Shown: one piece after another, positions 9,658 to 19,672 of the stretch | Layout: every line of letters starts with the position of its first letter | Position numbering within the stretch: the stretch's first letter is position 1 | DNA from: Clostridiales bacterium | GTDB taxonomy: Bacteria; Bacillota; Clostridia; Saccharofermentanales; Saccharofermentanaceae | Length of the DNA stretch: 61,894 bases | NCBI GenBank assembly: GCA_017617295.1 | Contig: JAFZWN010000022.1 | Span: forward strand, 1-61,894 | Reading direction: 5' to 3' | Translations under genes and position numbers: made by a program | Notes under the pieces: generated by a model | Databases searched by the model: none | What the model was told of the DNA's origin: nothing | What the model saw: the letters and a program-made list of their open reading frames with translations, nothing else

Positions 9658-11096
9658 TACTTGCCGGACTCCACCAGTCGATCTCCGAGGGCTCTGATGT
9701 CCTCGGGGCCCAGGATCAGGATAAGATCCCCGGGCTTGATAAGTTCGTCAAGTCTCCTGACCAGGTCATCCTTGTCGGCGAAGAACTCGCTGTCTCCGCC
9801 TCTTTTATTGATCTCGTCGGAAATGTCCTTACTGGATATCTCTCCTGTATTGATCTCGCGGTCCGAGAAGATCTCGGAAAAGAGGATCTTCTTGCAGGGC
9901 AGGAGCTTCTCGACATAATCCTCGAAAAGGAGTTTCGTCCTGTTGAACGTGAGGGGCTGGAAGATAACGATCATGTCGCCGTGGGGCATCTGCTGTGCGG
10001 CCTCGATCGTGACCTTGGCTGCCGTCGGGTGATGCGCGTAGTCGACTACGACGTCGCAGCCTTTATACTGACCCTTGTATGTGTATCTTCCGTCGGCACC
10101 GCCGAAAGCGTTCAGCGCCTTTACGATACTCTCCGCATCCGCTCCGTTAAGATAAGCGCAGGCGGATGCGATAAGCGCATTGTCGATATTGTGCTTTCCG
10201 GGGATACGAAGGCTCACGTGACCCATGAATTCTCCCTTGCCGTACAGATCGAAGAAAGGAAGACCGCCGTCAAAGCCGATATTCCTTGCGACAAAATCGG
10301 CACCGGCAGGCTCGTCGTCCTCCCTGGCGCACCTTACGATATTAAGGGGCGCCCTTCCGGCTTTGGCGCGCGCTTCGTCAGCCTGTGAGAGCGACTTCAC
10401 GATATTTTTGTCCCTGTAAGTAACAACGACATAGCCGTCATCGTCGAGCTTATCGAGGAACTTTGCAAAGACGTCGATGACATCCTGCAATGTCGGATAG
10501 CAGTCGACATGGTCGTGATCGATATTGGTGATGGCTGCAGTCGTCGAACGGAACTGAAGAAAAGACCTCTTAAACTCGCAGGCCTCGGATACGAGGACTT
10601 CGCGGTTGCCGCCCATCCTTACCGTGCCGCCGAAGTCGGTGAGCTCGGCACCCAGATGAACTGTCGGATCCTTCATGCTCCCGATAAGCATCAGGGAAGT
10701 CATGGAAGTGGTAGTGGTCTTGCCGTGAGTACCGGAGATGTTGATGACCTTTTCGTAGCTCTCGGTGATAAGGCCGAGGAATTCCGAACGGTCAAAGATC
10801 CTGATACCGTTAGAGATCGCGTAAGCCACTTCGGCATTGCCCGGAAGCACTGCCGCGGTCTTGACTATATAATCGGGCTGAAACTCTATAAGGTTGGACT
10901 CGACCTGGCTGTTATATATCTTAATTCCCTTGGAAGCGAGTTCCTCTGTCCTCTCGGAAGGATTCATATCGGAACCGCCGACGGTGAAGCCGTAGCCTTG
11001 AGCCAGGATCGCCAGGCCGCTCATGGAGATTCCTCCGATACCTATGAAGTAGATACGGGAACCCTCTTTGAGTCCGTCTATTCCTTTAAGTTCCAT
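9657..11096 (-). CDS. murC: UDP-N-acetylmuramate--L-alanine ligase
   Basis: A 479-residue cytoplasmic Mur ligase adding the first amino acid of the peptidoglycan stem peptide. The N-terminal Rossmann part shows YFIGIGGISMSGLA, the ATP loop is NISGTHGKTTTTSMTSLM near 120, ITNIDHDHVDCY follows, and the C-terminal domain has VVDYAHHPTAAKVTIEA. Length fits the family. Part of a minus-strand run: ybaK-like gene, antiporter, murC, membrane protein. Confidence 0.95.
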   Translation of the reverse strand: MELKGIDGLKEGSRIYFIGIGGISMSGLAILAQGYGFTVGGSDMNPSERTEELASKGIKIYNSQVESNLIEFQPDYIVKTAAVLPGNAEVAYAISNGIRIFDRSEFLGLITESYEKVINISGTHGKTTTTSMTSLMLIGSMKDPTVHLGAELTDFGGTVRMGGNREVLVSEACEFKRSFLQFRSTTAAITNIDHDHVDCYPTLQDVIDVFAKFLDKLDDDGYVVVTYRDKNIVKSLSQADEARAKAGRAPLNIVRCAREDDEPAGADFVARNIGFDGGLPFFDLYGKGEFMGHVSLRIPGKHNIDNALIASACAYLNGADAESIVKALNAFGGADGRYTYKGQYKGCDVVVDYAHHPTAAKVTIEAAQQMPHGDMIVIFQPLTFNRTKLLFEDYVEKLLPCKKILFSEIFSDREINTGEISSKDISDEINKRGGDSEFFADKDDLVRRLDELIKPGDLILILGPEDIRALGDRLVESGK

Positions 11097-11132
11097 ATTT
11101 ATACCTCCAAGAGAAGAAGTGTGATCACTATA

Positions 11133-12311
11133 TTATAAACTTTTGGCCTTCTCTGTGTAGAGGAATTTAAGCAAAAGAGGGGTAATTATGGATGATGCGA
11201 TGATAAGAAGGATGACCGATGTGAAATAAGCGCCGTCCAGAAGCCCGACAGAAAGGCTCTTCTGAGCGACTATCAGTGCGACCTCGCCGCGGGTCATCAT
11301 GCCGACGCCGATCTTCATCCAGTCCCTGCCCTTGAAGCCGCAGAGCCTTCCGGCCGAGCCGCATCCGATGATCTTAGATGCCATTCCGACGATCACAAAG
11401 CAGAGCGAGAACAGGAGCACGGTGGAATTGATGGCGCGCACATCAGTCTGAAGTCCGATACTCGCGAAAAACACCGGACCGAAGATCATGTAGGAATTGA
11501 TATCCATCTTACGCGAGATGTATGTGGAATCGTCGAGGGAACTTAGGATAACGCCCGCCACATAAGCACCGGTGATATCGGCAACCCCGAAGTATCTCTC
11601 GGCCGCGAAGGAAAGCGCGAAACACATCGCCAGACCTATAATGGGGATCCTTCTGGTGTGAGGGTGCCTTTTGTCCTCGAACTTGAACACTTTATAGATG
11701 ATAAAGCCGAAAATGATCGCGGCGACGAAGAAGAGGCCGGTCTTCAGGAGCGTATACCCGAAGTCCTGCGTGGCATCCTTGGTGCCGAGGAACAGGGTCA
11801 GAACGAGGATACCTATAACGTCGTCGATGATCGCGGCGCTCGTGATCGTGGTGCCGACTGTCTCGGAGAGCTTTCCGAGCTCTTTTAAGGTCTCGACCGT
11901 AATGGATACCGACGTCGCGGTCAGGATCATGCCGATCGCGACGGCCTTATAGAAACCGTCACTGCCCCAGGGGGACATGCTGTAGAAAGCAAAATACAGA
12001 AACGTTCCGCAGACGAGAGGGATAAAAACGCCGGCGCATGCGATAATGAGCGACTTGATGCCGTTCTTTCGAAGCTCCGAGAGCTTGGTCTCGAGACCCG
12101 CGGTGAACATCAGGATTATGACGCCGATCTCGGCCATGTAGCCGATAAAGTCGGAATAGCCGACCAGTCCCAGCACGCTAGGACCGATAAGAAGTCCTGC
12201 GACGATCTCTCCCGCCACCTGGGGAGCCTTTATCTTTCGGGCTCCCAGACCGAAGAGCTTGGCCGCGACGATGATGATCGCGAGCGATTTGAATACTTCA
12301 TATTTTTCCAT
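11133..12311 (-). CDS. CPA2 family cation:proton antiporter
   Basis: A 392-residue inner-membrane exchanger of the Kef/NapA type with about 12 transmembrane helices. Typical features are KAPQVAGEIVAGLLIGPSVL near residue 30, IGVIILMFTAGLET, AAIIDDVIGILVLTLF (the paired acidic residues of the ion site) and GMMTRGEVALIVAQ. No C-terminal nucleotide-binding (RCK/TrkA-N) domain is present, so it is the short form. Which ion is exchanged (Na+ or K+) cannot be told. It is 5 nt from the preceding gene and 36 nt from murC. Confidence 0.9.
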   Translation of the reverse strand: MEKYEVFKSLAIIIVAAKLFGLGARKIKAPQVAGEIVAGLLIGPSVLGLVGYSDFIGYMAEIGVIILMFTAGLETKLSELRKNGIKSLIIACAGVFIPLVCGTFLYFAFYSMSPWGSDGFYKAVAIGMILTATSVSITVETLKELGKLSETVGTTITSAAIIDDVIGILVLTLFLGTKDATQDFGYTLLKTGLFFVAAIIFGFIIYKVFKFEDKRHPHTRRIPIIGLAMCFALSFAAERYFGVADITGAYVAGVILSSLDDSTYISRKMDINSYMIFGPVFFASIGLQTDVRAINSTVLLFSLCFVIVGMASKIIGCGSAGRLCGFKGRDWMKIGVGMMTRGEVALIVAQKSLSVGLLDGAYFTSVILLIIASSIITPLLLKFLYTEKAKSL

Positions 12312-12316
12312 CTTGA

Positions 12317-12799
12317 TTACCTTCTGCTGATGTCGCCAACCGTGGCCTCGGTAAAATCGATCAGATCCTGAGGCTTCAGCCGAAGCTGCACTCCCCTGGC
12401 ACCCGCGCTCACGCAGATATCGTCCAGGAGAAGGATCATCTCATCGATATATGTCTTAAACTTCTTTTTCATTCCGATTGGAGAACAGCCGCCTCTTATG
12501 TAGCCCGTGATGTTCAGAAGGTCCTTGACGTGGATCATCTCCACTCTCTTCTCGCCTGCCAGGGCTGCTGCCTTCTTGAGATCCACTTCGTCATCGACCG
12601 AGAGGCAGAACACGAGATATTCGCCCGATCCGCCCTTTGCCACCAGTGTCTTAAAGACCTCTTCGTAAGGCAGTCCGAAAAACTCAGCCGCGTGATGACC
12701 GTCAAGATCATTTTCGTCGTACTCGTACTCCATCACCTTATAATCGATGCCGGCTTTGTCCAGCATCCTCATGGCATTTGTCTTTTTTTCCGCGGCCAT
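12317..12799 (-). CDS. ybaK: YbaK/EbsC-type aminoacyl-tRNA deacylase
   Basis: A 160-residue cytoplasmic editing protein, probably hydrolysing Cys-tRNA(Pro). Diagnostic segments are YEYDENDLDGHHAAEFFGLP, the VFKTLVAKG strand with its conserved Lys, FCLSVDDEVDLKKAA, and RGGCSPIGMKKKFKTYID, which carries the GxxSPxG loop. Length is standard for YbaK. It is the first gene of the run that ends with the membrane protein at 8257. Confidence 0.9.
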   Translation of the reverse strand: MAAEKKTNAMRMLDKAGIDYKVMEYEYDENDLDGHHAAEFFGLPYEEVFKTLVAKGGSGEYLVFCLSVDDEVDLKKAAALAGEKRVEMIHVKDLLNITGYIRGGCSPIGMKKKFKTYIDEMILLLDDICVSAGARGVQLRLKPQDLIDFTEATVGDISRR

Positions 12800-12915
12800 C
12801 TTACCCTCCGAAATGAAAAGCCTTTTTGTTCCTTACCAATATTAGACTAACTGCATCCTGTTTTGAATAAGTTCTTTGATGTTATAATGAACGAAAAAAA
12901 CGGGAGAAAACCCAT

Positions 12916-13776
12916 ATGCTTATTAAGAATTATCCATCGCACGACATGAACGGCGTTTTTGACATTTTCGAGGAAACTATAAACCGCGGAGGCGTGCACG
13001 ACAATACCGTGCTCGAGCTCAACTTCTTAAACAAGCTCTTCGCCTCCCTCCCTGCCCAGGCCGTCGAATACGGAATGCAGTTCCTTCACGGCAACCGAGA
13101 TCTGCCCGCCGAATGCAATGAGATCCTCCCTCTCTTTATCAGGCTCGTAAATCTCGCCGAATACCTCGAAAAGGTGGACGTTCTGGCGGTCATCCCCAAG
13201 GATCCCACGACGGAGACCATAATGAAGCGAAAGGAACTTCTCGACTCGCTCGACTCACACGAGGAGATGTTCGGCAAGCCCCTTCTGGGCTTCAAGGCCG
13301 ACTCCGGGTCCGAAGAGCTCATCAAGGACGACGGCTCCGGAAGTGCAGAATCATCAGAAGAAGGCTCGGGCAAGCTCCATCTCATGAATGCCGCGGCTCC
13401 CGTTTTCCCCTGTAAGAACATAACAAAGACCGCTATCTTTTATGAAAAGAATCTGGGCTTCAAGGCCGTCCACCTGGACGACGAGAAAGTCCCGCACATA
13501 AGGCTTACGAGGGACAATATCGCGATCGTACTGGTGGAGTCTTCCAGGGCGGACACTATCCCCCTGCGCCTGTTATTCGGCACCGATTATGACCTATATA
13601 TCTACGCCAGCGAGCCTTTCCTTCTCCAAAACGAGCTCCGGGGCGCAGGCGTAAAGATCGTGCGCGAGCTTCCCGAAGCAACCGCCGCTCAGAAGAGCAG
13701 TCTCAACAGGGAGTTCGTTTTCGAGGACTGCGACGGAAGATACATCTGCGTGTCGCAGAACATCGAGGAGATCTGA
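12916..13776 (+). CDS. VOC (glyoxalase/bleomycin-resistance fold) domain protein
   Basis: A 286-residue cytoplasmic protein in two parts. Residues 1-120 are helical and not assignable. After a Ser/Glu/Gly-rich linker, residues 160-285 form a VOC module: FPCKNITKTAIFYEKNLGFK, then HIRLTRDNIAIVLVES, then YDLYIYASEPFLLQNELRGAG and FEDCDGRYICVSQN. The order is the beta-alpha-beta pattern of glyoxalase-fold proteins, but a metal-binding set is not obvious. The substrate is unknown. Convergent with the NYN gene at 13829, 52 bp away. Confidence 0.7.
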   Translation: MLIKNYPSHDMNGVFDIFEETINRGGVHDNTVLELNFLNKLFASLPAQAVEYGMQFLHGNRDLPAECNEILPLFIRLVNLAEYLEKVDVLAVIPKDPTTETIMKRKELLDSLDSHEEMFGKPLLGFKADSGSEELIKDDGSGSAESSEEGSGKLHLMNAAAPVFPCKNITKTAIFYEKNLGFKAVHLDDEKVPHIRLTRDNIAIVLVESSRADTIPLRLLFGTDYDLYIYASEPFLLQNELRGAGVKIVRELPEATAAQKSSLNREFVFEDCDGRYICVSQNIEEI

Positions 13777-13828
13777 GGTAAAAATCGTCAAACCTTTTCT
13801 TAAGATACCGGCTATAATCGCGTTATGG

Positions 13829-14668
13829 TCAGTCAAGGCACCTGTAGGCTACGATCGTAACAGTTCCCTTGCCCTTATAGCGGGTCATCTCGTAGCGGTC
13901 AGGGAAGGATTCGATAAGCTCGGGGAGCTTGCTGAAGCCGTAGGTCCTCGAGTCGAACTCTGGCATGGCGCGCTTTATGTAAGTGCCCGCCGAAGCGACA
14001 TTACAGTAGCCCTCTTCATCCTGGTATGTGTCGTAGGCATATTTGAGAAGGTTATGAACGGTCTCGATATCGTAGACGACCGTGCTCTCGATGTCTTCGT
14101 CGGGAAGATCCGAGATCGTCTCCGCGCCGGTATCGGATGCAGCTGCGGTATCTTCTTCCGTCTTAGTCTGCTCGGGAGAATCGCTGCTCCTTCGGAAGAG
14201 GCTGAAGCCGCCCTTCTTGACGCCTCTCTTGCCGCTGTCGATGTTCTCGAGGAATATGAATTCGTCACACGCGTTACGGAAAGCAACGGGCGTCTTCTTC
14301 TCGCCCACGCCAATAACATAGACGCCGGACTCGTGGATCCTTATTGCCAGAGGCGTATAGTCACTGTCGCTGGCAACGATGACGAAAGCATCGTAGATAT
14401 CCTTATAGAGCATGTCCATGGCGTCGATGACGAGAGCCATGTCGGTGGCGTTCTTTCCGGTCACATAATCAAACTGCTGATTGGCGTTGATGGCCAGCCT
14501 CTTGATCTCTTTTTCCCAGTTCTTCAGGATATCCTTTTTCCAGTTGCCGTAAGCTCTCTTTACGACGATCCTGCCGTGAGTCGATATCTCTCTTATCACT
14601 CCTTCGAGCTTGCCAAGCTGGGTGTTATCCGCATCTATGAGCAGTGCTATCTTCTGAAGACTATCCAT
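13829..14668 (-). CDS. NYN domain ribonuclease-like protein with LOTUS/OST-HTH domain
   Basis: A 279-residue protein. Residues 1-150 form a NYN (PIN-like) domain: LLIDADNTQLGKLEGVIREI with an acidic metal site, KRAYGNWKK, YVTGKNATDMALVIDAMD, VIVASDSDYTPLAIRIHESG. After an acidic linker, residues 205-278 resemble an OST-HTH/LOTUS RNA-binding domain (VHNLLKYAYDTYQDEEGYCN, FSKLPELIESFPDRYEM). This architecture is known in bacteria and presumed to process RNA. Its start overlaps the stop of the DUF951 gene (TAATG), in one unit with prmC and DUF1385. Confidence 0.85.
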   Translation of the reverse strand: MDSLQKIALLIDADNTQLGKLEGVIREISTHGRIVVKRAYGNWKKDILKNWEKEIKRLAINANQQFDYVTGKNATDMALVIDAMDMLYKDIYDAFVIVASDSDYTPLAIRIHESGVYVIGVGEKKTPVAFRNACDEFIFLENIDSGKRGVKKGGFSLFRRSSDSPEQTKTEEDTAAASDTGAETISDLPDEDIESTVVYDIETVHNLLKYAYDTYQDEEGYCNVASAGTYIKRAMPEFDSRTYGFSKLPELIESFPDRYEMTRYKGKGTVTIVAYRCLD

Positions 14669-14877
14669 TATTGTTCTCCCGTTCTGTCGACTTTGACCGT
14701 TGACTTTTCCAGTGTGGGCCTGTCCATTTCCATCTCTCTGCCGCAGCCTCTGCAGCGGAGCTTAACTTCGCCTCCGACCCTTATGGCCGTCCATTCCTTG
14801 CTTCCGCAGGGATGCTTCTTCTTCATAGTGATCACATCCCCTTCCTGATACTGATAAAGGAAAAACTTACCCGGCAT
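14668..14877 (-). CDS. DUF951 zinc-ribbon-like small protein
   Basis: A 69-residue protein of the DUF951 family: YQEGDVITMKKKHPCGSKEW and KLRCRGCGREMEM. The HPCG and CRGC pieces supply cysteines for a probable zinc ribbon; the family typically occurs as a single small basic gene in Firmicutes. AGGAG overlapping the prmC end precedes the start. Function not established; nucleic-acid binding is an inference. Confidence 0.85.
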   Translation of the reverse strand: MPGKFFLYQYQEGDVITMKKKHPCGSKEWTAIRVGGEVKLRCRGCGREMEMDRPTLEKSTVKVDRTGEQ

Positions 14878-14881
14878 ATTG

Positions 14882-15754
14882 TTATCTCCTGATACCCATT
14901 GTCACGCGGGCATTGCCGCCGTAATCTCTGATCGTCATCACATCGGAATAACCTGCCTTACGGAAGATATCCCTTACGGCATCCCCCTGATTATACCCGT
15001 GTTCGACCATAAAAGCACCACCGGCTTTAAGATATGACATGTATTTGCCTGCCATGCTCCTGTAGAAATCGAGTCCGTCGGGGCCGCCGAAAAGCGCCAG
15101 ATGAGGCTCGTACCTGTCCACATCGGGAGGCAGCTCATTCATGTCTTTCTCATCGATATAAGGCGGATTGGCCGTTATCAGATCGAAAGGACAGTACTCT
15201 GCGATCGCGGATCCGGAAGCCAGCACGTCTTCCCTGCAGACCTGAAACGAATCGGGAGCAACGCCGCACAGCCATATATTCTTTTCGGAGATCTCGAGCG
15301 CCGTCTCGCTGATATCACAAAGATAACACATCGACTCGCGCCCGTTCCTTGCGATCTCGTTTCCAACCGATATGCCGACGCATCCGCTGCCGGTACAAAG
15401 ATCCGCGATCCTTATCCGCGACGACCCCGCATCAGGTCTTACAGGCACCGATGCAATATCACCGAAAGGCATGCTGCAAAAGCCGAGATACCGAAGCGCT
15501 GATTCGACCAGTATCTCCGTGTCGCTTCTAGGGATCAGGACACCCTCTTGCACATAGAAAACATCCTTGTAGAAATCCTTTTCGCCCAGTATATAAGCGG
15601 CGGGCTCTCCTGCGGCGCGCCTTTTCACAAAGGAATCGAGCTCGGCCTCATCAGAGGCGCGATCGGAAAATAACCGCATTTCAAAACGGGCATCTTCTGT
15701 GTCGATGCCCGCTTCAGTAAGTATCTTTAAATATCTGCCGGGATCACCAGACAT
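14882..15754 (-). CDS. prmC: Release factor glutamine methyltransferase
   Basis: A 290-residue SAM-dependent enzyme methylating the GGQ glutamine of peptide release factors. The N-terminal helical domain ends in AYILGEKDFYKDVFYVQEGVLIP with the family PR(S/P)DTE variant IPRSDTEIL. The SAM loop is IADLCTGSGCVGIS and the catalytic motif is TANPPYIDE. prmC is normally next to prfA; here it instead overlaps the DUF1385 gene by 11 nt, a pairing also usual in Clostridia. Confidence 0.93.
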   Translation of the reverse strand: MSGDPGRYLKILTEAGIDTEDARFEMRLFSDRASDEAELDSFVKRRAAGEPAAYILGEKDFYKDVFYVQEGVLIPRSDTEILVESALRYLGFCSMPFGDIASVPVRPDAGSSRIRIADLCTGSGCVGISVGNEIARNGRESMCYLCDISETALEISEKNIWLCGVAPDSFQVCREDVLASGSAIAEYCPFDLITANPPYIDEKDMNELPPDVDRYEPHLALFGGPDGLDFYRSMAGKYMSYLKAGGAFMVEHGYNQGDAVRDIFRKAGYSDVMTIRDYGGNARVTMGIRR

Positions 15755-16718
15755 CTTGTTCGGCGTTGTCGGGGATAACTGCCTGCATTGCCGCGATGGC
15801 TACTTCGATTATCCTGCCGTCGGGTTCTCTGGTCGTGAACTTCTGAAGCCACATGCCGGGCTTGCTGAGGCCTCTGCAGACGGGGTTCTTGTCGTGACGT
15901 CCGACGAACCTAAGTATCTCAAAGGAAATACCGCAGATGAAGGGCACGAGGATGAGCCTCGAGAGCAGGTTGATGAGCATATTGTGTTCGCCGATGATGA
16001 GACCTGCCACGGAGTAGATAAGTATCGAGATGGCGAGAACGATAAACATGAACGCCGTTCCGCATCTGGGGTGGAATCTCGAGAACTTCGTGATGTTCTC
16101 GACTGTCAGGGGCTCGCCCGCCTCGTAGCAGGAGATGGTCTTATGCTCGGCGCCGTGATACTTCCAGACGCGCTCGATGCCTTCGATCTTTGATGACAGA
16201 GCCAGATATAAAAGGAAGAATATGATCCTCAGGATACCTTCGCCAATATTAAAGATGAACGTCATCCATGTGAGATTGGCTAGTTCGGGGCCGATGAACC
16301 TGGCGATGATGTCGACCAGGAGCCTGGGAAGCAGGATAAAGAGTCCGATCGACAGCGCGATACCGAGGATCGCCGAGAGAGTGATCATGACATTGGAGTG
16401 CTTATCAAAATACTTGTCGAGAGCGGACTGCTTCTCAGCAGGCTCTTCGGGAGCTCCCTCCTCGGAGATGTCGGCCGCCTTCATGAGTGCGCCCGTACCC
16501 GTTACGAGCATCTTCCAGAAACGGATGCATCCTCTGACAAAAGGCACCTTCTCAAAATATGAGACCTTCTCGCTCTGCTTGATCTCTTCCGTATATATGG
16601 AACCGTCCCCCTTACGGACGGCGATGGCTGTCCTCTCGGGACCGACCATCATTATTCCCTCGATAAGAGCCTGACCGCCTATCGTGGTCTTCTTGGGCTC
16701 GGGTCTTGATTCGCTCAT
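15744..16718 (-). CDS. DUF1385 membrane protein
   Basis: A 324-residue protein with the DUF1385 signature GGQALIEGIMMVGPERTAIA at the N-terminus, KVPFVRGCIRFWKML, then about four transmembrane helices around 115-270, and the family block WKYHGAEHKTISCYEAGEPLT followed by FSRFHPRCGTAFMF. The conserved His and Cys residues suggest metal binding. Often encoded with prmC, as here. A role linked to translation or membrane-protein handling is speculative. Confidence 0.88.
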   Translation of the reverse strand: MSESRPEPKKTTIGGQALIEGIMMVGPERTAIAVRKGDGSIYTEEIKQSEKVSYFEKVPFVRGCIRFWKMLVTGTGALMKAADISEEGAPEEPAEKQSALDKYFDKHSNVMITLSAILGIALSIGLFILLPRLLVDIIARFIGPELANLTWMTFIFNIGEGILRIIFFLLYLALSSKIEGIERVWKYHGAEHKTISCYEAGEPLTVENITKFSRFHPRCGTAFMFIVLAISILIYSVAGLIIGEHNMLINLLSRLILVPFICGISFEILRFVGRHDKNPVCRGLSKPGMWLQKFTTREPDGRIIEVAIAAMQAVIPDNAEQDVW

Positions 16719-16780
16719 TAAACTATCTCCATTCGATGTTTGTTATCCATATGATTTTACACCATCTGTCAAAAAATAAA

Positions 16781-16808
16781 AAAGCCGACCTCAAACAAAG
16801 TCGGCTCT
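16781..16808 (-). terminator. Terminator downstream of rpmE
   Basis: On the minus strand AGCCGAC and GTCGGCT form a stem followed by a TTTTTTATTTTTT run. It closes the rpmE transcript. Confidence 0.75.
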
Positions 16809-16831
16809 CTTGTTTACGGTAACTGAGCTTA

Positions 16832-17041
16832 TTATGCTCTTCCCATTCTCTTGTTGAACTTGTCAACACGTCCGCCTGTATCTACAAGCTTCTGCTTACC
16901 TGTGTAGAAGGGGTGGCAGTTCGAGCAGATATCAACACGAAGCTCAGGCTTGGTGGACAGAGTCTCGAAAGTATTGCCGCACGCACATCTAACCGTGACA
17001 AGCTGTGTCTTGGGATGGATGTCTGTTTTCATTTCTTTCAC
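16832..17041 (-). CDS. rpmE: Ribosomal protein L31, zinc-binding form
   Basis: A 69-residue 50S protein. [20 protein letters not shown] contains CxC and [20 protein letters not shown] the second CxxC, so this is the zinc-containing (C+) form. The C-terminal [14 protein letters not shown] is canonical. A second ATG precedes by three codons (MKEMKTD), so the exact start is uncertain. It sits between rho and the DUF1385 unit, an arrangement common in Firmicutes. Confidence 0.95.
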   Translation of the reverse strand: MKEMKTDIHPKTQLVTVRCACGNTFETLSTKPELRVDICSNCHPFYTGKQKLVDTGGRVDKFNKRMGRA

Positions 17042-17144
17042 CTCTTATCAAAGATATGACGCGTAGCCGGTTCTAAGACCACGTATGCCATACCGGATTA
17101 AATAGTAACTTGGGTATAATACCCTTTTTATATTGCCTTGTCAA

Positions 17145-19163
17145 TCAGGAATCCGTCGAAAAGGACTTTTTGGCAGACAGTACAAAAGAAGCGTTGCTGG
17201 CCGTTCTCTTGAGATAGGAGAGGACCGCCTCGGTAGCCGCGATGGTATCGACTTCGGCCATGGCCTTTCTCGTGAGCCAGACGGACTCGAGCTCCTCGGA
17301 CGAGAGAAGAAGGTCTTCCCTTCTCGTACCGGACTTGTCGACCGCGATGGCGGGATAGACACGTCTGTCGGCGAGCTTTCTGTCCAGAACGACTTCCATG
17401 TTACCGGTACCCTTGAACTCCTCGAAGATTACCTCGTCCATTCGCGAGCCGGTCTCGATAAGAGCAGTCGCGATGATCGTGAGGCTTCCGCCGAACTCGA
17501 TGTTCCTGGCGGCACCGAAGAATCTCTTGGGTCCGTAGAGGGATCCCGGATCGAGACCGCCCGACAGGGTACGTCCTGTGGGATTGATCGTCAGGTTATA
17601 TGCTCTGGCGAGTCTCGTCATGGAGTCGAGAAGGATGACTACATCCTCGCCGAGCTCAACGAGCCTCATCGCCCTCTCGAGGACAAGTTCCGTTACCCTT
17701 ACGTGATTCTCGGGTCTCTTGTCGAAAGTCGAATAAACGACCTCGCCCTTGATGGACCTCTGCATATCCGTAACTTCCTCGGGACGCTCGTCTATAAGAA
17801 GTACTATTACCTTACAATTTGGATTATTTGCAGTGATGGAATTGGCGACCTTCTTGAGAAGGATGGTCTTACCTGCCTTAGGCGGAGATACGATCATACC
17901 TCTCTGACCTTTACCGATGGGGCAGAACAGGTCGATTATACGCGTGGACAGATCCTCAGCCTTTGTCTCGAGAGTAAGTCTCTCGTCGGGATAGATAGCT
18001 GTAAGAGATTCGAATCTGGGGCGCTTCCTGGTCTTCTCGTAGTCAGACTCGTCATTGATCTCGATACCGTTTACCGCAGTGATCTTACGAAGAGGCGCAT
18101 ACTTCTCCTTGCCCTTGGGAGGCAGAGCGAGGCCTGTGATCTTGTCGCCTCTTCGAAGTCCCATCCTCTTGATCATCTGGCCGGGAACATAGGCATCACC
18201 TTCGCCCGGAAGATAGTTGTTCCTGTGGATAAATCCGCAGAAATCATTCTTATTGTCACCGCCGCCGATCGAGAGGATGCCCTCGATCTCGATATACTGG
18301 ATCTCGGGAGCGGGAGCAGGCTGCTCGGCATTTTCTGCCTCAGCCTCTTCTTTTGTGATCTCGACTTCCTTTATCTCCTGTGACGGTCCGAAAGAGATCC
18401 TTCTCTTCTTCCCTGCCTTGGAAGCGGGCTTCTCCTCTTTTGCGGAAGCAGCCTCGGGAGCCTTCTCTTCCGAAGCCTCCTCTTTCTTGGCGGTCTCGGA
18501 TTCGGATGCGGGCACTGCTGTCTCAGCACCCTTGGAAGTCTTTTTCCTGCCTCTTCCGGATGACTTGGACTTAGCCTTGGCCTGTGCCGCTGTCTTATCT
18601 TCTTTCGAAGCTTCCGGGGCTTCTTTAGCTTCTTCCTTTACGTCTTCCTTGACTTCCTTAGCTTCCTCCCCGGGTCCTTCCTTGGTCTGTTCCTTGGACT
18701 GTTCCTTGGTCTGTTCCTTGGACTGTTCCTTGGCGGGCGTCTTCTTTGTGCGCTTCTTTTTGGCGGGAGCCTCTTCCTTTACTTCGGGAGCTTTCTCTTC
18801 GGAAGCGGGAGCGTCGGCTTCAGCCCCGATCTCCTCGATGGAGACCTGCTTGGGCTCTTCTTTGGAAGCCGTTTTCTTTGTCTTTCTGGAAGATGATGCC
18901 TTAGTCTTTTTCTCTGCCTTGGGCTTCTCTTCGGCGGCTTCTGCCGGCTCTGCTTCGGGAGCGGCTTCCTTGGGAGCTTCCTTGGACTTCTTAAGACCAG
19001 CCTTCAGGTTCTTAACCTCATCAACGGAGATACGCATGATGGCGGCGGTCAGTTCGTCCTTACTCTTCTTTGAAGCTTCTTCCTGAGAAAAATCACCGAA
19101 TGATACAGCAATAGCTGCGAGATCAGCCTTCGATTTTGCAATCAGTTGCTCAAATTCTGACAT
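17145..19163 (-). CDS. rho: Transcription termination factor Rho with a long charged insertion
   Basis: A 672-residue hexameric RNA helicase ending transcription. Residues 1-60 hold the Rho N-terminal helical domain. Residues ~60-290 are low complexity, rich in Lys, Glu and Ala, with a repeat of (S/T)KEQ units. From ~290 the RNA-binding OB fold follows ([20 protein letters not shown]), then the ATPase: [15 protein letters not shown] (Walker A), ERPEEVTDM and [14 protein letters not shown] (Walker B region). Typical Rho is near 420 residues, so the insertion adds over 200. Similar disordered inserts occur in Rho of some Actinobacteria and Clostridia. Confidence 0.95.
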   Translation of the reverse strand: MSEFEQLIAKSKADLAAIAVSFGDFSQEEASKKSKDELTAAIMRISVDEVKNLKAGLKKSKEAPKEAAPEAEPAEAAEEKPKAEKKTKASSSRKTKKTASKEEPKQVSIEEIGAEADAPASEEKAPEVKEEAPAKKKRTKKTPAKEQSKEQTKEQSKEQTKEGPGEEAKEVKEDVKEEAKEAPEASKEDKTAAQAKAKSKSSGRGRKKTSKGAETAVPASESETAKKEEASEEKAPEAASAKEEKPASKAGKKRRISFGPSQEIKEVEITKEEAEAENAEQPAPAPEIQYIEIEGILSIGGGDNKNDFCGFIHRNNYLPGEGDAYVPGQMIKRMGLRRGDKITGLALPPKGKEKYAPLRKITAVNGIEINDESDYEKTRKRPRFESLTAIYPDERLTLETKAEDLSTRIIDLFCPIGKGQRGMIVSPPKAGKTILLKKVANSITANNPNCKVIVLLIDERPEEVTDMQRSIKGEVVYSTFDKRPENHVRVTELVLERAMRLVELGEDVVILLDSMTRLARAYNLTINPTGRTLSGGLDPGSLYGPKRFFGAARNIEFGGSLTIIATALIETGSRMDEVIFEEFKGTGNMEVVLDRKLADRRVYPAIAVDKSGTRREDLLLSSEELESVWLTRKAMAEVDTIAATEAVLSYLKRTASNASFVLSAKKSFSTDS

Positions 19164-19402
19164 ATATACCTCATAATAGTGAAATCAAATCAATATTCAA
19201 ATATCTAACTTTGTCTAAGTGGAAAAGCGGAATATCAGATTTGTGTGAATGATACAACACATATATTATAATGTCAATATCTTTGGGACTTTACGGCGAT
19301 TTCCGATACCTGTTTAATTACAACGCAAAGAGCATTTTGATGACAACAGAAAAGAGCGGCCGCGATGGGCTGCTCTCTCAGATTGAGGATATCGATAAAG
19401 AC

Positions 19403-19585
19403 TCAGTCCTTATTATTCCTTCTGTAAAACAGAAACAGTACGTTACTGAAAGCAGAGAATGCCGTCGCAACGCCCAGATATACCATCTCGTTCGTTACCA
19501 GCGAGAGTACCAGCATGGTAACGACAAGTATCGCCATAAAAACCATGTAGATCGTAAATACTGTTTTCTTTGTGTTTGCCTTCAT
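19403..19585 (-). CDS. Small two-helix membrane protein
   Basis: A 60-residue protein, MKANTKKTVFTIYMVFMAIL onward, with two hydrophobic stretches and a positively charged C-terminus FYRRNNKD. I place the start at 19585 because AGGAGG at 19594-19599 is 8 nt away; the ATG at 19591 would be only 2 nt away. No family recognised. It lies between rho and the repeat-rich region. Confidence 0.6.
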   Translation of the reverse strand: MKANTKKTVFTIYMVFMAILVVTMLVLSLVTNEMVYLGVATAFSAFSNVLFLFYRRNNKD

Positions 19586-19672
19586 TTCCATATCCTCCTG
19601 AAGTTGAATGTTATTGCTCTTCCCTGTCGTTTGGGATCAGCTTTATTTGATGACCCGATATTACGATACGGT

